Source: Ampelomyces quisqualis
Taxonomy: Eukaryota > Ascomycota > Dothideomycetes > Pleosporales > Phaeosphaeriaceae
Assembly: GCA_018398575.1 (NCBI GenBank)
Contig: JAGTXZ010000018.1
Coordinates: 3,410,001-3,474,000 of the forward strand
Reading direction: 5' to 3'
DNA length: 64,000 nucleotides
Shown piece after piece: positions 36,821 through 49,559 of the stretch. A program made the position numbers and the translations under genes. Positions within the stretch are counted from its first letter, which is position 1. Every line of letters begins with the position of its first letter. The notes below the pieces were generated by a model. The model made no database searches. It had not been told where the DNA came from and saw nothing but the letters and a program-made list of their open reading frames with translations.

Positions 36821-37417
36821 GATTAATACGTTTAAAGTATTTACTGCCTTATATACTACACATAAGATTTATAAAGTATTACGCGTTATTTCTTATACAT
36901 ATTCTTTTCTACTAAGCGTATCTAAGACAAATAAATTTAGGCTTATTATTTTAATTTATACAGGTGTTCTTTAAGGTCTTAGCTGTACCTACTAGCGTAG
37001 TAGGTATCCTTTTTGTTAATAGCCAGCAGCATTTTAGTGTAGATAAGTTTAATACACGTAACTTCTTTACGTTAGTAGAAGTTCTTAAAGCTGTAATAAA
37101 GCTTAGTAATAGTATAGGACTTAAGGTTGTATAAGTTATAGTTAGAATTTCTTAATATCTAGACGTTAGATTACTACTTATAGAGTCTAACAGAGATATA
37201 TTATACATAGTATAAGAAAGGTTGCAGATACTTAGGTAGGCTTTGCTGTTAAAGAGCTTAATAAGAGTGCTAGAATAGAGAAGTTCTAACAAACAACTAC
37301 AACTTAACGTTATTCTTAATTTTTGCCTATAACAATATATAGACAAAAGCATGTAAATTGTAGTTATATCTCTAATATTATCTAGTTACCTAATAGTATA
37401 AGAATTGTATTCTTAAG

Positions 37418-37662
37418 TTAGGCTAAGTTATTAATGTGTGCACTAGGATGCTATTATAGCTATTAGCGTAGAGATCTTTGTTATTAAACACGTTATAAGG
37501 TATCTTAGTCAAGTAATAGTATTATAGAACATAACAAAGTTGTTGTAATAATAGCGCTCTTATATTAGGCTAAGTTGTTAATATGCGTACTAGAATACTA
37601 TTATAGCTGTTATTATAGAGATCTTTGTTGTTAAATACGTTATAAGGTATCTTAGTTAAGCT
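37418..37662. repeat. Two ~92-bp direct repeats, ~151 bp apart
   Basis: TAGGCTAAGTTATTAATGTG through ATAAGGTATCTTAGT at about 37418-37510 recurs at about 37569-37660. Confidence 0.75.
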
Positions 37663-37996
37663 ATAACATCTAAACAGTTACTAAAGAGTCTATCTAAGAC
37701 ATAAATTTGCTTCTATACTAGTAGGCTAAGAAGTAGCGCAGGTGTAGTGCTAACAATATAGCAAAGCTTAGATCTAGATTTTTAAACTGCACAAATATAT
37801 AGACGTAATAGGTATAGTTTTAGTTTTGTAAGAATAAAAATATAATAAAGAATAAAGTTTCTTAGACTTATAAGAAATATATATACAAAGATAGTAACAT
37901 TTAATTAGAAGTATAAGTTACGTGTTAAGAAGCAGCTGTATATATAACCTATACGTAGTTTGTTTTATACATTATAGATATAGCTCTTAGTCTTAT

Positions 37997-38255
37997 AATA
38001 GATAAAAATAACATAATGTACTATATATGTTTTAACAAAAGACTATTACTCTAACTCTAAGACTAGAGATATATAGGTAAATCTATCTCTAATTTTAAGG
38101 TTAGAAAAATGTAAGAAGGCATAAGTGTATAATAGATAAAAATAACATAAAGTTCTGTGTATATTCTAACAAAAGACTATTACTTTAACTCTAAGACTAG
38201 AGACATAAAAGTAAATTTATCTCTAGTTTTAAGGTTAGAAAAACGTATATATAGT
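37997..38255. repeat. Tandem duplication, ~132-bp unit
   Basis: ATAATAGATAAAAATAACAT starts units at 37997 and 38129. Both include AACAAAAGACTATTACT and TTTTAAGGTTAGAAAAA. Confidence 0.85.
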
Positions 38256-39599
38256 AAAAAGCAAAGTATAGCTAGCTAGTAAAGCTATTATATACTCTAT
38301 TAGCGCTAATAGTTTAAGAGTAAGCAGTACGTAGATGCGTTTAAAGTACAGTAGTTTGTTAATAGTATTTGTTACTATTTAGCTCTTATTATATTTGCAC
38401 ATTATAGTAAGTTAAAATAGTAGTCTCTAGTAGATAGCTATTCTATACTGTGCTAGAGAAAGAATTTAAATTAGATCTGTAAGCATTTTAAAACTAGATA
38501 AGATTAAATATACTAGCTGCCTAGAATATTAGTTAACACTGTATATAAATTATACTTATTATTTCTTACTATTAAGTCATTACCTACGTCTGTTACTAGT
38601 CTTACCTATAGTATATATAGTACACTATTCTACCTGCTTTTATCTGTACTAAGCCTAGCTACCTTAGTATAGGTTGTATACTAGGCTACTAGAGCTACTA
38701 GTCTATTTTTTTTATATATTTAAACCTTATACGTGTCTACTTGCAGGTATACTTACTATTTTATGCGTTTAGGTTCTAATGTATATATTCTAAACGCGCA
38801 GTAACTTACTTATTCTAAGGTATTAATATTTTTTAGTATAAGAATTATTATTAATATTAATCTTTATTAAGCTGTGTTAGCTAGCTTAACTAACCTAGTT
38901 GTTAACAAGTAAGCACTAGTGCAATAACGTAACAGTTGCTAGTGTAGTAGAGAATATAGAAGGAAAGAAAAACATAAGTTATTGCGCCTATAACTATTAG
39001 TATAGTTCTGTACACAGGTTAGGTAACTGTTAGCTATAGTAGACTTTAGTAGACTATAGTAGACAATAGACTGTACAGCACAGAATAGATGCTACTAGTA
39101 ACTACTCTAACACTACGTAACTAATATTAATACTATTCTTGCACACTTAGTCTCTTTATACTTAAACTATAGAGTTATATATAAGTAAATTAGTAATATA
39201 TTGTATATGTATACTATATAGCTTTTACACTAAGATATACGTAGGACTTATTAAATATAGTGCTTAATGCTAGACGCATTACTACCTACTACTTTATAAT
39301 ACGCTAGTTATAACCTCTAATACTACAATATAATAGTATAACTCTAATAGCTATAACGCAATAGATGCTACTATAGATAACGCAGCACCTGTTTTATATA
39401 GCAACACCTTATGTAAATGTAACTACACTCTAGCTAAATATAAGGTAAGAAGGTAAATAGGCCTAATGTTAGTGTCTACACAAGAATAGGATAAGCTGTT
39501 TAAGACAGCAAGTAGATAGTACGCTAGTAAACTATTTAGTTTAGAATTAGCAGACGCAAAGTAGTAGGCTATACGCAGCTAAATAGCATATGTGTGCTA

Positions 39600-42500
39600 A
39601 TACTAATAGAAATAACATAGCAGAGTCCTTTAGTTCTCTTTTTGTACTAGCGTTTGCATTATAGCTGCAAAGGATAAAATGCACATTAGGTAATATTAAC
39701 AGCCTCTTTACTAATATATAGCTACATAAGCTATATTTATAGCTGCAGTTCTAATTAGAGCGCTAATAGCAACAGGCTATGTTAAATATTTAATCTAGGC
39801 TATAAGACAACGTATAGATATATAAGAATGTTACAATTATATCTAAGTTATTAAACCTCTAACCTAACTAACATATATTTATATACTAGGATATTATATT
39901 ATAGATTGCCTTTATACTTAGTTATTGCTTATTTGATAATAAGATAGTTTACGCACCTAGCTATTTATTTACAGGTACGCCTAACAATTCTACAAGAGTA
40001 TATTATAAACTATACTTAGAGGATTAGTAGTAGTTAATACAACAGCACTTACTAGATAGTGTAACTATTGTAATAGTTATACTAGTAGTAGACAAAATAC
40101 AGTTGTTTATAATATCTAGTAACGTAGCAGCATAGCTAATATATATTACTATTAGAAATCTTAACTATAAGGCACAACAATGCAGAATAACACCTAGGAC
40201 ACTACTAGCTAGATTTATCCTAACAGCTAAGCTCTTAGACCCTATTCTAAAGAGTAAAGTGTATTATTACTGCATAAGCAAACTGTTGTTGCGTAAGTAC
40301 TAACTACAGCGTTAATAACAGAGAGTTACTATAGAAGACAAAAGCTAACTAGTAACTATAGCACTTAAAGAGGCTGCCAAATACAGTATACAACTAGAGT
40401 GTACTAACTAACAGACGTAACAGTGTTACTTAACTATTTGTATAATTCTAGCTAACTATAAAAAGCAAGTGCTACTAATAGGTGTAAAAAAAAACAGACA
40501 CTATACTTAATACATAGTACTACTAGACAAACAAGAGAACTTGTGTAACAAATATCTATAGCAAATAGAAGAGTATACACGCTTGTAATAGAGTTGTTAT
40601 CTTAATAAAAGATATAAGAATTACGTTTATCTAGTAGAGTACTTTAGCTAGAATTACTACAACTTTAATATATATAAGTTGTTAGCTATAGATATATTAT
40701 ATCTACTGCTTAAGAGGTTAGTTATAAATATATTAGAGTTTACAAAAGACATGCTAATAGATATACACCTTAGACAAAAGAAGAGCTAAAATAGTACTAT
40801 ATTTCTAATAGCAGAAGATAATAGCTATGCCTAGTTAAATAAAAGATTCTGCTAGGTTAAGTATAACACTAGACTAAAACAGTTTAATAACAAGAGAGCT
40901 TTTACAGAAGTGTTATAGTAGACTAGCGCAGAACAAAAAGCAGTAATTTGCTAATTTATAGTAGTAGTGTCTTTTCTACTAGTAACTAAGGCACTAAACG
41001 CGTTGCATTTTATCTAGGGTGCGTGTAATCTGCTAGTACTATTATAATATAAGAGTTATAACAAAAACATGTTAGGGTATATATTGTTAGCTATTAAACA
41101 AATAGATGTTTTAAAAGAAGAGTTTTAACCTTTTAGACAGACGCAAGAAGAAGAAAAGGATTTAACTACTCTAAATAGCACGCGCTAACCTATATTATTA
41201 ACAATATCTATATATATAGGGCCCTTAATAGTATATATACTAGAACAAATAGTAAGGCTTACTATATTATAATAGTAAAATAATTCTACTTAATAATAAA
41301 CAAGAGAGATTTTCTTGCGCAGATCTACTTCTATAACTCTAGACAGCTTGCGCTTATAGCGTTTAAATATAAGATAGTTATAGACTAAAGTTAATAGTGC
41401 ACTACTACTAACTAGCGCAAGTATACCTTTACTATAAGCGTGTTAATAGTAATACTATTTAGATAACTTAAATAGTCTATACTAGGTATATTACTAAATT
41501 CTATTATATAGCGTCTTAGCAAGGTTACTGTATATATTACGTTGCTAGACTTTATATATGCTGCTGTAGTATTTGTCTAACACTACTATTAGAAGGTAAC
41601 TAGCTGCCTTGTTACTTTATATAACAAAGACAGACAGGACCTTAACTCTTACTAGAGAAACAGAATAAATATAAAAATACACTCTTCTATTAGATGCTTA
41701 AGGCTATTAGGTAAACGCTATAATAACCTTAAACATTGCAAAGAAGATATAGTGCAATACGCACCTAACTAGCATAAGACTAGAAAATAGCGCAAAGATT
41801 ATATATAGGTGCAAGAGTTTAAATACAAAAACTATACGCAACTATCTTAGACTATTGCAAATAGTAGAGCTATAGCTTAGGTATACCTAATACATATTTA
41901 TTAACAACAAATACTAAGACAATAACAGAAAGAAATATAAGTATATAGGTGCCTTTTGCAAAGTTATAGTATTTAAAAATAATAGTTAAATTAATTATAT
42001 AACAGAGATGCTAAGCGTACGCTACTACGCATATAGTATAAAGACTAAATAACATATACTATAAGCATTTAAGGTATATAACATAACAACTATTATTTAC
42101 TCTATATACCTAGTACTAAAGAATCTACTTATACTTAACAATAAGGTTCTTGCTTTATACTATGTAAAGAATTATATTAATTGGGACAAATATAATAGAC
42201 TATATTCTTTTACATTTAATTAAGACTAGATATATATAGTATAGAATTATAAAGAAAAGCAAATGTAGCAAGATAGCTAGTATATAGCGTTAGACATAGT
42301 AAATAGAATTATATATCTAATAATAGCCCTACTGTTACTTTAATATACCTAATAAAACATAAACTTACTAATATAACAGGCGCTATAACACAAGACTGTA
42401 GCGCAAGACTACTAATATAACCTTTTTACTACACACTATATACTACTACAAACATATAATACTAGCAACTCTTATTTATATACGTAGGTATTATAGAGAT

Positions 42501-43380
42501 ATTATAATAGTTACCTAGAATTACTAGTTAGTGCAGACAGGAGAATAGCACTACTATAGCAACACTAGACATAATTGTTAAAAGACAGTATATGCAATAT
42601 AATGCAACTAACAGCAGAGGAATATAACTTAATATACTCTAATATAGAATAAGAGATAAGAAGGCAAAAGATACTAGGCTGTTATCTATAGATAACTATA
42701 GCAAAAGAATACCTATAGTAAATTACAAGGGCAAATACATTAAAACAGAACAGACTCCTATAGAATACAGCTAATAGTTACCTTATCTAGATAATTACAT
42801 ACTTTACTGTCTAATATAACTATAACGCAGCCTAATAGATATACTTGTAACAGAATAAAACTAAACTAAATAACAATTAGGAGTAAGCTTTACTAGATAG
42901 AAACCTGCGTAGAAAGATAATAGAAATAGTTAACAAAGAGTTAAGTATAATACAAATTACTTCTAATATAACAACTATATTAGTATTAAACGCAACTAGA
43001 AACAAGCACACTCTTATTAGAGTAAACTAGCTGTTACATGCACACTATAACCTGCTAGCAATAGACAAGTATATTAATAACCTTAATTATAATTTGTTTG
43101 TGCAGATATTAGAGCACAAATTAGGATTTAAAAGTAAATGTAATAGTATATACTACTACACAAAGAAGACAGATAGGTAGGCGCAAATATAGATATCTAT
43201 AAAGGTACGCTTGTATAGCGCATTACAAGAGACAGTTGTATTAAAGATATACTAGGCGTTATTTACAATTAAACTACAAATATAACTAGTATAGTAGTAT
43301 ACTAGATCTGTAATAATAACTTACTAGGTAAATAGTTTTCTGCGTGCAGAGCTACTAAATTACCTATATTGCGTATACAA
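39600..43380 (+). pseudogene. Plavaka-type transposase (CACTA-like), RIP-decayed
   Basis: One plus-strand phase stays coherent over about 3.7 kb. Diagnostic Plavaka-like features in order are IVYAPSYLFT and RVYYKLYLED before 40025, then VDKIQLFIISSN followed by YITIRNLN and RITPRTLL (about 40091-40220). Next come LLAIDILYLLLKRL (40680s), RFCQVKYNTRLKQFNNKRAF, TSAEQKAVICQF (40922) and a LLQYKSYNKNMLGYILLAI helix (about 41040). The family is a fungal branch of CACTA-like DDE transposases that cut at the TIRs. Stops are TAG/TAA at Gln/Trp positions. The C-terminal third (41300-43300) is coherent but not recognisable. It is the only transposase of the giant element that I can identify. Confidence 0.8.
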
Positions 43381-43740
43381 CTATTTATGCTAATAGTAGA
43401 CAACTATTATATACGCTAACATTTAGTTAAGAATAGAAGAATAGAAAGGTACCTAATTGCCTGTATTACGTGTACTACTATTTGTGCTAATAGTAGACAA
43501 CTATTATATACGCTAACAATTAGTTAAGAATAGAAAGGTACCTAATTACCTATATTGCGCGCACTACTATTTATGCTAACAGTAGACAACTATTGTATAC
43601 ACTAATAATTATTTAAGAATAAGAAAGTACCTAATTGCTTGTATTATGCGCATAAATATTTGTGCTAATAGTAAACAACTGTTATGTACGCTAGCACGCA
43701 GTTAAGGATAAGAGGCTATCTAATTAAATAGCTTAACTGC
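43350..43740. repeat. Tandem array, 89-96-bp unit, four copies
   Basis: TGCTAATAGTAGACAACTAT recurs at 43388, 43484, 43574 and 43663, with TTAAGAATAGAAAGGTACCT between. The array begins where the transposase frame ends and would lie in its 3' region. Confidence 0.88.
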
Positions 43741-44029
43741 TATACTCTAGCATAATTTAAGGTAATATTAGACTATATGTGTTACAAAAACTCTACTTAT
43801 ACCTGTAAAGTAAAAACTCTGTTGCGCTATACATATTGCTTACTTCTACTACCTTTACTAATAGTTCTCTAATATTTAAAGTGCAAGCGCTTGCTCTATA
43901 TACTCTATTCTAAGTAGTAAATTTAAGTAATGTTAGTAGTATACTATATCTCTGTCTAAACAAGCGCTAAAACAAGCGCTAACAGATAATAGTACAAAGG
44001 TTAGGCTCTTAAGAGATATAACTCTAGAA
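43741..44029. other. Spacer between transposase and downstream gene
   Basis: No gene seen. AAGCGCTAAAACAAGCGCTA near 43965 is a short direct repeat. Confidence 0.4.
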
Positions 44030-46390
44030 CTAATATACTAAAAACTAAGACGCTGCAGAGACTAAAAACTATCTAGACTCTAACACTACTATTCTTAAGC
44101 CTTAACTCTAGTGTTAAAACAGACGTACAACTAACTGCTATACTAGCCTAACTAAAAGGTTACCTAATAAGACAGCCTAGAGATTAAATACTATATACTT
44201 CTAGATCTACAGCCTTACTTACTTGTTAACAAGAGAAATCTAGACGCAGTAGTAGTATAAGCATAATAAGCTAACACAAACTAAAAACCTATAGAACTAA
44301 TATATAGAAAATATTAGTAGTTAAAAGAGAACTACTATTAGACTTAAGGCTATTGTATTGTAGGAAGATGCCTTACTATACATAAACAAGTAGTTCTAAC
44401 TATTATAGAGTTATAACTCTTCTTATCTAGTGCAGACCTATTTAGGTTACTACTATAGAGGAAAGAAAAACGCTAGGCAAAGAAAAGTGAATTACTAGAA
44501 AACAAGACTATACTAAAGAAGGCAAGAGTTATCTTAGTAACGCAACTACTTACTAATAACAGAAAGACGCTATATAGTATAGTAATAACGCTATAGCTTA
44601 ATGTATATAAGTATATATATACTTAAATACTACTAGATACTTAGATAGAAGTATAGAATACTCTACTATTATTAGTTAAATTGCATTTTAGCTTAATACT
44701 ATGCAAAGAAGCTACTTGCTATATAGGTACTATTGCAGCCTGCTAGGAACAATAGCTAACAGTAGGCACTTAGATACTAGACATATATAGCAACTTGCAG
44801 ACCTATATAATAAGGCAAAAATAACTAGAAATTCCTAGTACTTATATATTAAACTACCTAGACAGATAGGTTCTTAAGCCTAGCAAACTACTTAAAGACT
44901 TTATTTACTTACTATAAGACCTAAAGAACGCAAGTATACCTCTAAAACAGCTATACTAGCTAACTAAAGATAGCTTAAATCTACTAGATTTCTAAACCCT
45001 AGTCTTGCAGCAGTAATAGTATATAAATTCTATAATAACAGAAAATAGAATATTACTATAATAACTAGAAACTAAGAGAAGTTTAATAAACTAAGTGCAA
45101 ATATAGTAGCACTAATAGGCTTAGTTATATTTAACGTAATAAGAGAATTTAATAATAACAGCACTAGAAAAACTATACTCTTCTATAGACACACTATAGA
45201 GGGTATATTGCAAGTTCTATACATAGCATTAGCTAATAGAAAGCAGACTACTTTAATACTATTTGCAAAAAATAGAAGAACCTAGAAGGTATTTAACAAA
45301 TTCTTATATAGAATAATATATAACAGGATGTTGCTATATATATAAACTAACAAGAGAATAACAGAGCTAATGTTTTAGTGCCAAAGGATACTTATAACAA
45401 TAACTTAGATAATATCCTAGCTAACTATATAGAAGGGTAGTAAGATTACTATAATACGCTTATAGACAATTATAATAATAAAGAGAAGAAGAAGGTAAAC
45501 TACTTAATAGAAAAGAATAGAAAGAAGAATGTTAAAAAGGAGTAAAAAGTTCTATATTAAGACACTAATAATATAAGTAGGTCTAAATATAATATAATAT
45601 ATAATAACTTACATAGAGTACTATCTATATACGCGTGTATAAAGTACTAGGTAAAGTAAAAGATGTTTTGCTAAAAGAGTATAGATATGTAAATAAACTT
45701 GTACTAGAATACCTTTATAAGGTAAATAAACAGCTATAGTTTAAAAACTATAGAGGTAGGTAAAGCATTATAGCAAAAGACGTATAAGAAGAATTTTTAA
45801 CATAGGCCTATAATATTATAATTAAAGGTAACATACTTAACGTAATTGCCTTAACTAAGGAGAAAGAGTAACTAGAACTAGATAAGTGTAATAGGTTAGT
45901 GTAATAGTATGAAGAAGAAATAAAGTATTATTAAGTAGTTGTAAATAGCAGGCGTAGCAAATATTATAGTAACCTAATATACTTTTACTAGTATAACGCG
46001 TAGATACTGTTAGGTTAGCCTTAATATAACGTAATAGTATAGACTACTATAGCAGACAGTGCAGCACTAGTAGACACAGCACCTAATCTTAATATAACTA
46101 ACTAGTAAGATAGTTACTACTCTTTAAGTAGTAGTAGTAGTTACAGCCTTCTATATATAGAGCGTGTTATATACCTACTAACGCGTGCCCTATAGGACAA
46201 TAAGCCTAGTAGCTGTATCTAGGCTAGCCTCCTTTTAAAGAAGTGTAATTTAACTACGCTATATTTAATTAAAAAGCCTATATAATTAGACAAGAAGAAC
46301 TAGCTTAGTTAGCCTACACTATAAGAGTATAAAGACATAAGTAACTAGGTATAGTATATAGTTCTACTAGTACTGCAGTACTTAATAGTT
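44030..46390 (+). pseudogene. Second plus-strand protein of the giant transposon, unrecognised
   Basis: A long coherent frame of roughly 780 codons in which nearly all stops are TAG/TAA. Residues include CIVGRCLTIHKQ (44350s), a Lys/Glu-rich stretch RKEKRQAKKSELLENKTILK (44460s-44510s), YLDRQVLKPSKLLKDFIYLL (44860s) and an acidic/Ser-rich end with DSYYSLSSSSSYSLLYIERV (46110s). It is predicted helical and Gln-rich if TAG/TAA are read as Gln. I find no known domain. Its position next to the right terminus and in the same direction as the transposase suggests it belongs to the mobile unit. Confidence 0.45.
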
Positions 46391-46396
46391 CTTAAC

Positions 46397-46600
46397 TATT
46401 AAATCTAGCAACACTAGTAACACTCGTAATACAGGTAACACAGGTAACATAAGTAATATAGGCAACTTACTATTAGGTTGCTATTAGGTTACTAGCAACC
46501 AGAAGTAAGTAGAGTAACTTTAGCGAATTTTTTAGTAGATAGTATTACTGTTGGGCAGCCGCAGGTTACCGCAACCAGGCTAACTAGATAAATCTTAATT
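46397..46600 (+). repeat. Right terminus of copy B: iterated subterminal repeats and TIR
   Basis: GCAACACTAGTAACACTCGT and further GTAAC/GCAAC 9-mers on both strands (GGTTGCTATTAGGTTACTAG) precede GTAGATAGTATTACTGTTGG and the end TTTTTCCTAACA. It is collinear with 27985-28187. Such iterations are typical transposase-binding subterminal repeats. Confidence 0.75.
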
Positions 46601-47092
46601 TTTCCTAACAATTAAGGCGTAAATAAACAAGAAAAGTTAAAGTACAATAGATTGTAATAGCTTAGGCCTAGAGAGAAGTATTCTTCTAGGCGCTTCTATT
46701 TCCTATATAATACACCTTCTAGTTAGGTTACCCTTAAGCATCTTTATACTTATCTACTTCTTTAGCTTTAATCTAACGTATATAATATTTTATACAATTA
46801 CTAGTATAGTATTCTAGCTTACTACAATTGTAACAACTACTAGAAGTCTTCTATTAGTAAGGGCAGGAGTCTTAGTAGAAAGATATACTATTATTAATTA
46901 ATAGGCTAGCGCAGAATTTGTTAGGGTACTAGAGGTAGTTATCTAATTTGGCGCTAAAGTAGTTTATAGAGCCTACCTAATTAGTAATTTAGCAGTAGCT
47001 AGTAATATACTTAGGTTAGAGTTATTCTTTTACTCTATATTATAGGTAGTAAAGTGTTCTACTATCTAATTAAATAAGTTTCTCTATTAGTA
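46601..47092 (-). mobile_element. Gypsy-2 gag fragment on the far side of copy B
   Basis: The sequence is collinear with Gypsy-1 12485-13010, including TAGCTTAGGCCTAGAGAG and the zinc-knuckle region with TTGTAACAACTACTAGAAG. It resumes Gypsy-2 after the giant insertion and stops at about 47092, so the rest of gag and the 5' LTR are lost. Confidence 0.85.
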
Positions 47093-47222
47093 CTATAGGA
47101 AATTAATATAGGAAGTAAGTCTAAAGGACGCTTAGGACACAGCTAAGGGCATAGATAAGATATAATAGCTAAAGAGCTATTAGAAAAGAGAAAACTAATA
47201 CATATACCTAATAATAATATAT
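47093..47222. other. Short unassigned spacer
   Basis: 130 bp without homology to the elements here. It ends in TATAT (47218-47222), the left half of the solo-LTR duplication. Confidence 0.5.
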
Positions 47223-47441
47223 TGTAACAAAGTATATAAATCAGCGGATTATAGAGTTGTTACGTGTAATACCTAAGCATGTTACTAAGGAAATAAGAGT
47301 CTATTTAGGACTAGACTAACTAATAAAGCTGTTTCTTAGCTTTGTGTATTAAATCTTATCTATCTTTACATAGTATAGAATAAGTAATATAATCTTTTTT
47401 ACTTATAACAATTTAATCTATAGTATTACCTAGCTCCTATA
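47223..47441 (+). mobile_element. Solo copia LTR (219 bp)
   Basis: It runs TGTAACAAAG to CTCCTATA, the inverse orientation (on the window strand) of the copia LTRs at 47520 and 54822. It is flanked by a perfect 5-bp duplication TATAT (47218-47222, 47442-47446). It arose by recombination between the two LTRs of a lost element. Confidence 0.88.
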
Positions 47442-47519
47442 TATATTTAATTCTATATTAAATCTAATAGGCCTTAGAGGTAATTAACGCTCTACTATAT
47501 ATAGTAACTAATTATAACT

Positions 47520-47737
47520 TGTAGGAGCTAAGTAATACTATAGATTAAATTGTTATAAGTAAAAAGATTCTACTACCTGTTCTATGCTATGTAAAGATAG
47601 ATTGGATTAAATACACTAACCTAAGAGACAGCTTAATTAGTTAGTCTAATCTTAAAAGAATCCTTACTTCCTTAGTAACATGCTTAGGTATTACACGTAA
47701 CAATCTTATAATCTACTGATTTACATACTCTGTTACA
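47520..47737 (-). repeat. Copia 3' LTR
   Basis: 218 bp, window strand TGTAGGAGCT to CTGTTACA; near-identical to 54822-55039. Confidence 0.92.
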
Positions 47738-48336
47738 CACCTCCTAGATTAGGCAAACTTGTTAGCTTGCCTAATCTGTTTAGCAGAGCAAAAGTAGTAA
47801 TTAAGGCAAATAGTAATACTACTCTGTATTATAAGCGTTGCTTTGCTTAATTTATTAGCTTAAATGTAAGCTATTAGTATATAAATTCCTAATTATTTAC
47901 TATATATATAACCAAATTCTATATTAGCGTTGTTAGCTTATAATTATAGCCTATGTTATCTAGACTAGGCTTTGTGTAAAGGTCTTATAAGCGGATAGTT
48001 CTATATTATAGAAGCAAACAGACTATTAGTGTAGCTTAGCTATTTACTAGGCTTTAATTTAGAGCATTTGCTATTGCCTAGCCTGTTAGCTAGGTAAGAG
48101 GCAGTCTGTTTACGCGTGTTGTTATAGAGTAAGATTGCAATATTAGGTAAGAGAGTAGTAGGCAAGCTAGTTGCCTAGCAGTTACGTCTCTAAAGTATAA
48201 GAAGCCTGCCTACTCTTATATTCTTACACTCTAGGGCATTAATTAACTTATTAATTAACTTATTAACTAGCTACCTATCTATTTATTCTCTTTATTATCT
48301 ACTTTATTAACTACTTACTTAATCTCCTCTATTATA

Positions 48337-48383
48337 GTAAGTTTTTTTCTACTCTTAATCTGGTTTATTGCTAACTTAGGCAG
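48337..48383 (+). promoter_or_regulatory. Predicted intron at the start of the copia antisense gene
   Basis: Consensus donor GTAAGT at 48337, branch sequence GCTAAC at 48370-48375 and acceptors TTAG (48379) or GCAG (48383) give an intron of 43-47 nt, a typical fungal size. The order is on the plus strand, opposite to copia pol. No ATG survives in the upstream exon; it may have become ATA by RIP. Confidence 0.5.
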
Positions 48384-49410
48384 CTGCCTAAGGAGAATCC
48401 TACTGTTGTAGTTAACAAGATAGCCTACGCGCGCGCTTACAAGAAGAACGCTACTACTACTACTGCGCCTACTATCAAGAGTAAGAACAATTAAGTCTTA
48501 GCTAATAATTTAAATCTACTGCGCTAATCCTAGCGCAAGACTAAGCAGCGCAATTCTTTACCTAAGAGCAGGGTAGTCTCTAGTAAGAAGACTATTAGAG
48601 TTAAGAAGGAAGAGCTTTACTCTAGTTTGTACTTGCGCTACACATCTTAGTTTGCTAATAAGTAGAGCAACAGCTACTACTATAGTAGGGCTAGATTAAT
48701 AATAAGTAAGCGTTGCACAGCTTACTTAAACTATTCTTGCGTTAAGATATAGGTTATTCTAGTTGCTATTAATAATATACTTACTAATATAAGTAGTCTA
48801 AGTAATCTATATAAGTAGGCTATGCAAATTATTATTAGCGTATTTAAGAGAACTATTGTAGTAAGATTTAAAGATTATTTAATCTTAGAAATAGCTAATT
48901 TGTTTATAGGAGCTAGAGAAGGCTTGCGCGTAGCTTAAGGCTACAAAAGCCTTGCAGTAAGCTTAGAGTATTTTAGCTCTTACTAGTTTTAGAGCAAGCT
49001 TAAGCTATGTTAATCTAACTTTTAGCTTACTAGGTGCTAAGCCTGCGCGTCCTACTTAGAGCTTTAAGAGATATAGGTTTAGTAGAGCGTTAAGTAAGTT
49101 TATAGCTTAGGCTCTGTTTACGCTAAGCAGGTAGCAGCTGTTATTTAGTTACTAGCGCTGCAGCTTTTTCCTGCCTAACGCTCTACTACTTAAGGAGCAG
49201 CTTTAGGCTACTTAGACTTTAATGCTTAAGCGTTAAGAGCTGGCGTAGAATTAGCTATTGTCTCCTTTGCCTAAGGCTATAGAAACAGTTAGAGATTTGC
49301 TAACTCTAAGCTATAGATTAAGAGCTTTAGGTCTTTTAATTGCTAAGCGTTATACTTAGGCTTATAAGATAATTAATTAAGTCTTTAACTTTATAGAGGC
49401 TAGTTTCTAA
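48384..49410 (+). pseudogene. Antisense accessory ORF of the copia element (decayed)
   Basis: A plus-strand frame begins near 48384 (KENPTVVVNKIAYARAYKKN), basic in its N-terminal half. A Cys-type patch KRCTAYLNYSC lies near 48710-48745, in which Tyr may replace Cys. About 48850 the best frame changes. The continuation LEKACAQLKATKALQQAQSI (Gln read for TAG/TAA) then AKPARPT and FKRYRFSRALSKF runs to TAA at 49408. The C-terminal half is strongly helical. It converges tail to tail with pol, which ends near 49560. Its placement is the same as in the gypsy family. Function unknown; a nucleic-acid-binding role is only suggested by the basic and Cys-rich N-terminus. Confidence 0.5.
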
Positions 49411-49559
49411 ATAGTTTTGCTTGTAATTTAGCGCTTAGTAGTCTTGTTTTAAGTATTTACTCTACTTAGATTCTATAGTAATCTTAAGCTTTAAGAGAAA
49501 GCAAAATAATTAGTAGATAGAAAAGTAAAATTAATCTTTGTGTTTTCTAGTTATTAATT

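Larger units (their letters stand above)
35941..39599. other. Gene-poor interior of copy B with tandem arrays
   Basis: Apart from the arrays listed separately I find no coherent frame. The sequence resembles an internal non-coding or regulatory region 5' of the transposase, with a less mutated patch at 35955-35975. Confidence 0.4.

Noticed and set aside
37152..37352. 66-codon minus-strand frame in the gene-poor interior of copy B
   Set aside because: Isolated, no extension when TAG/TAA are tolerated, and no counterpart in other copies.
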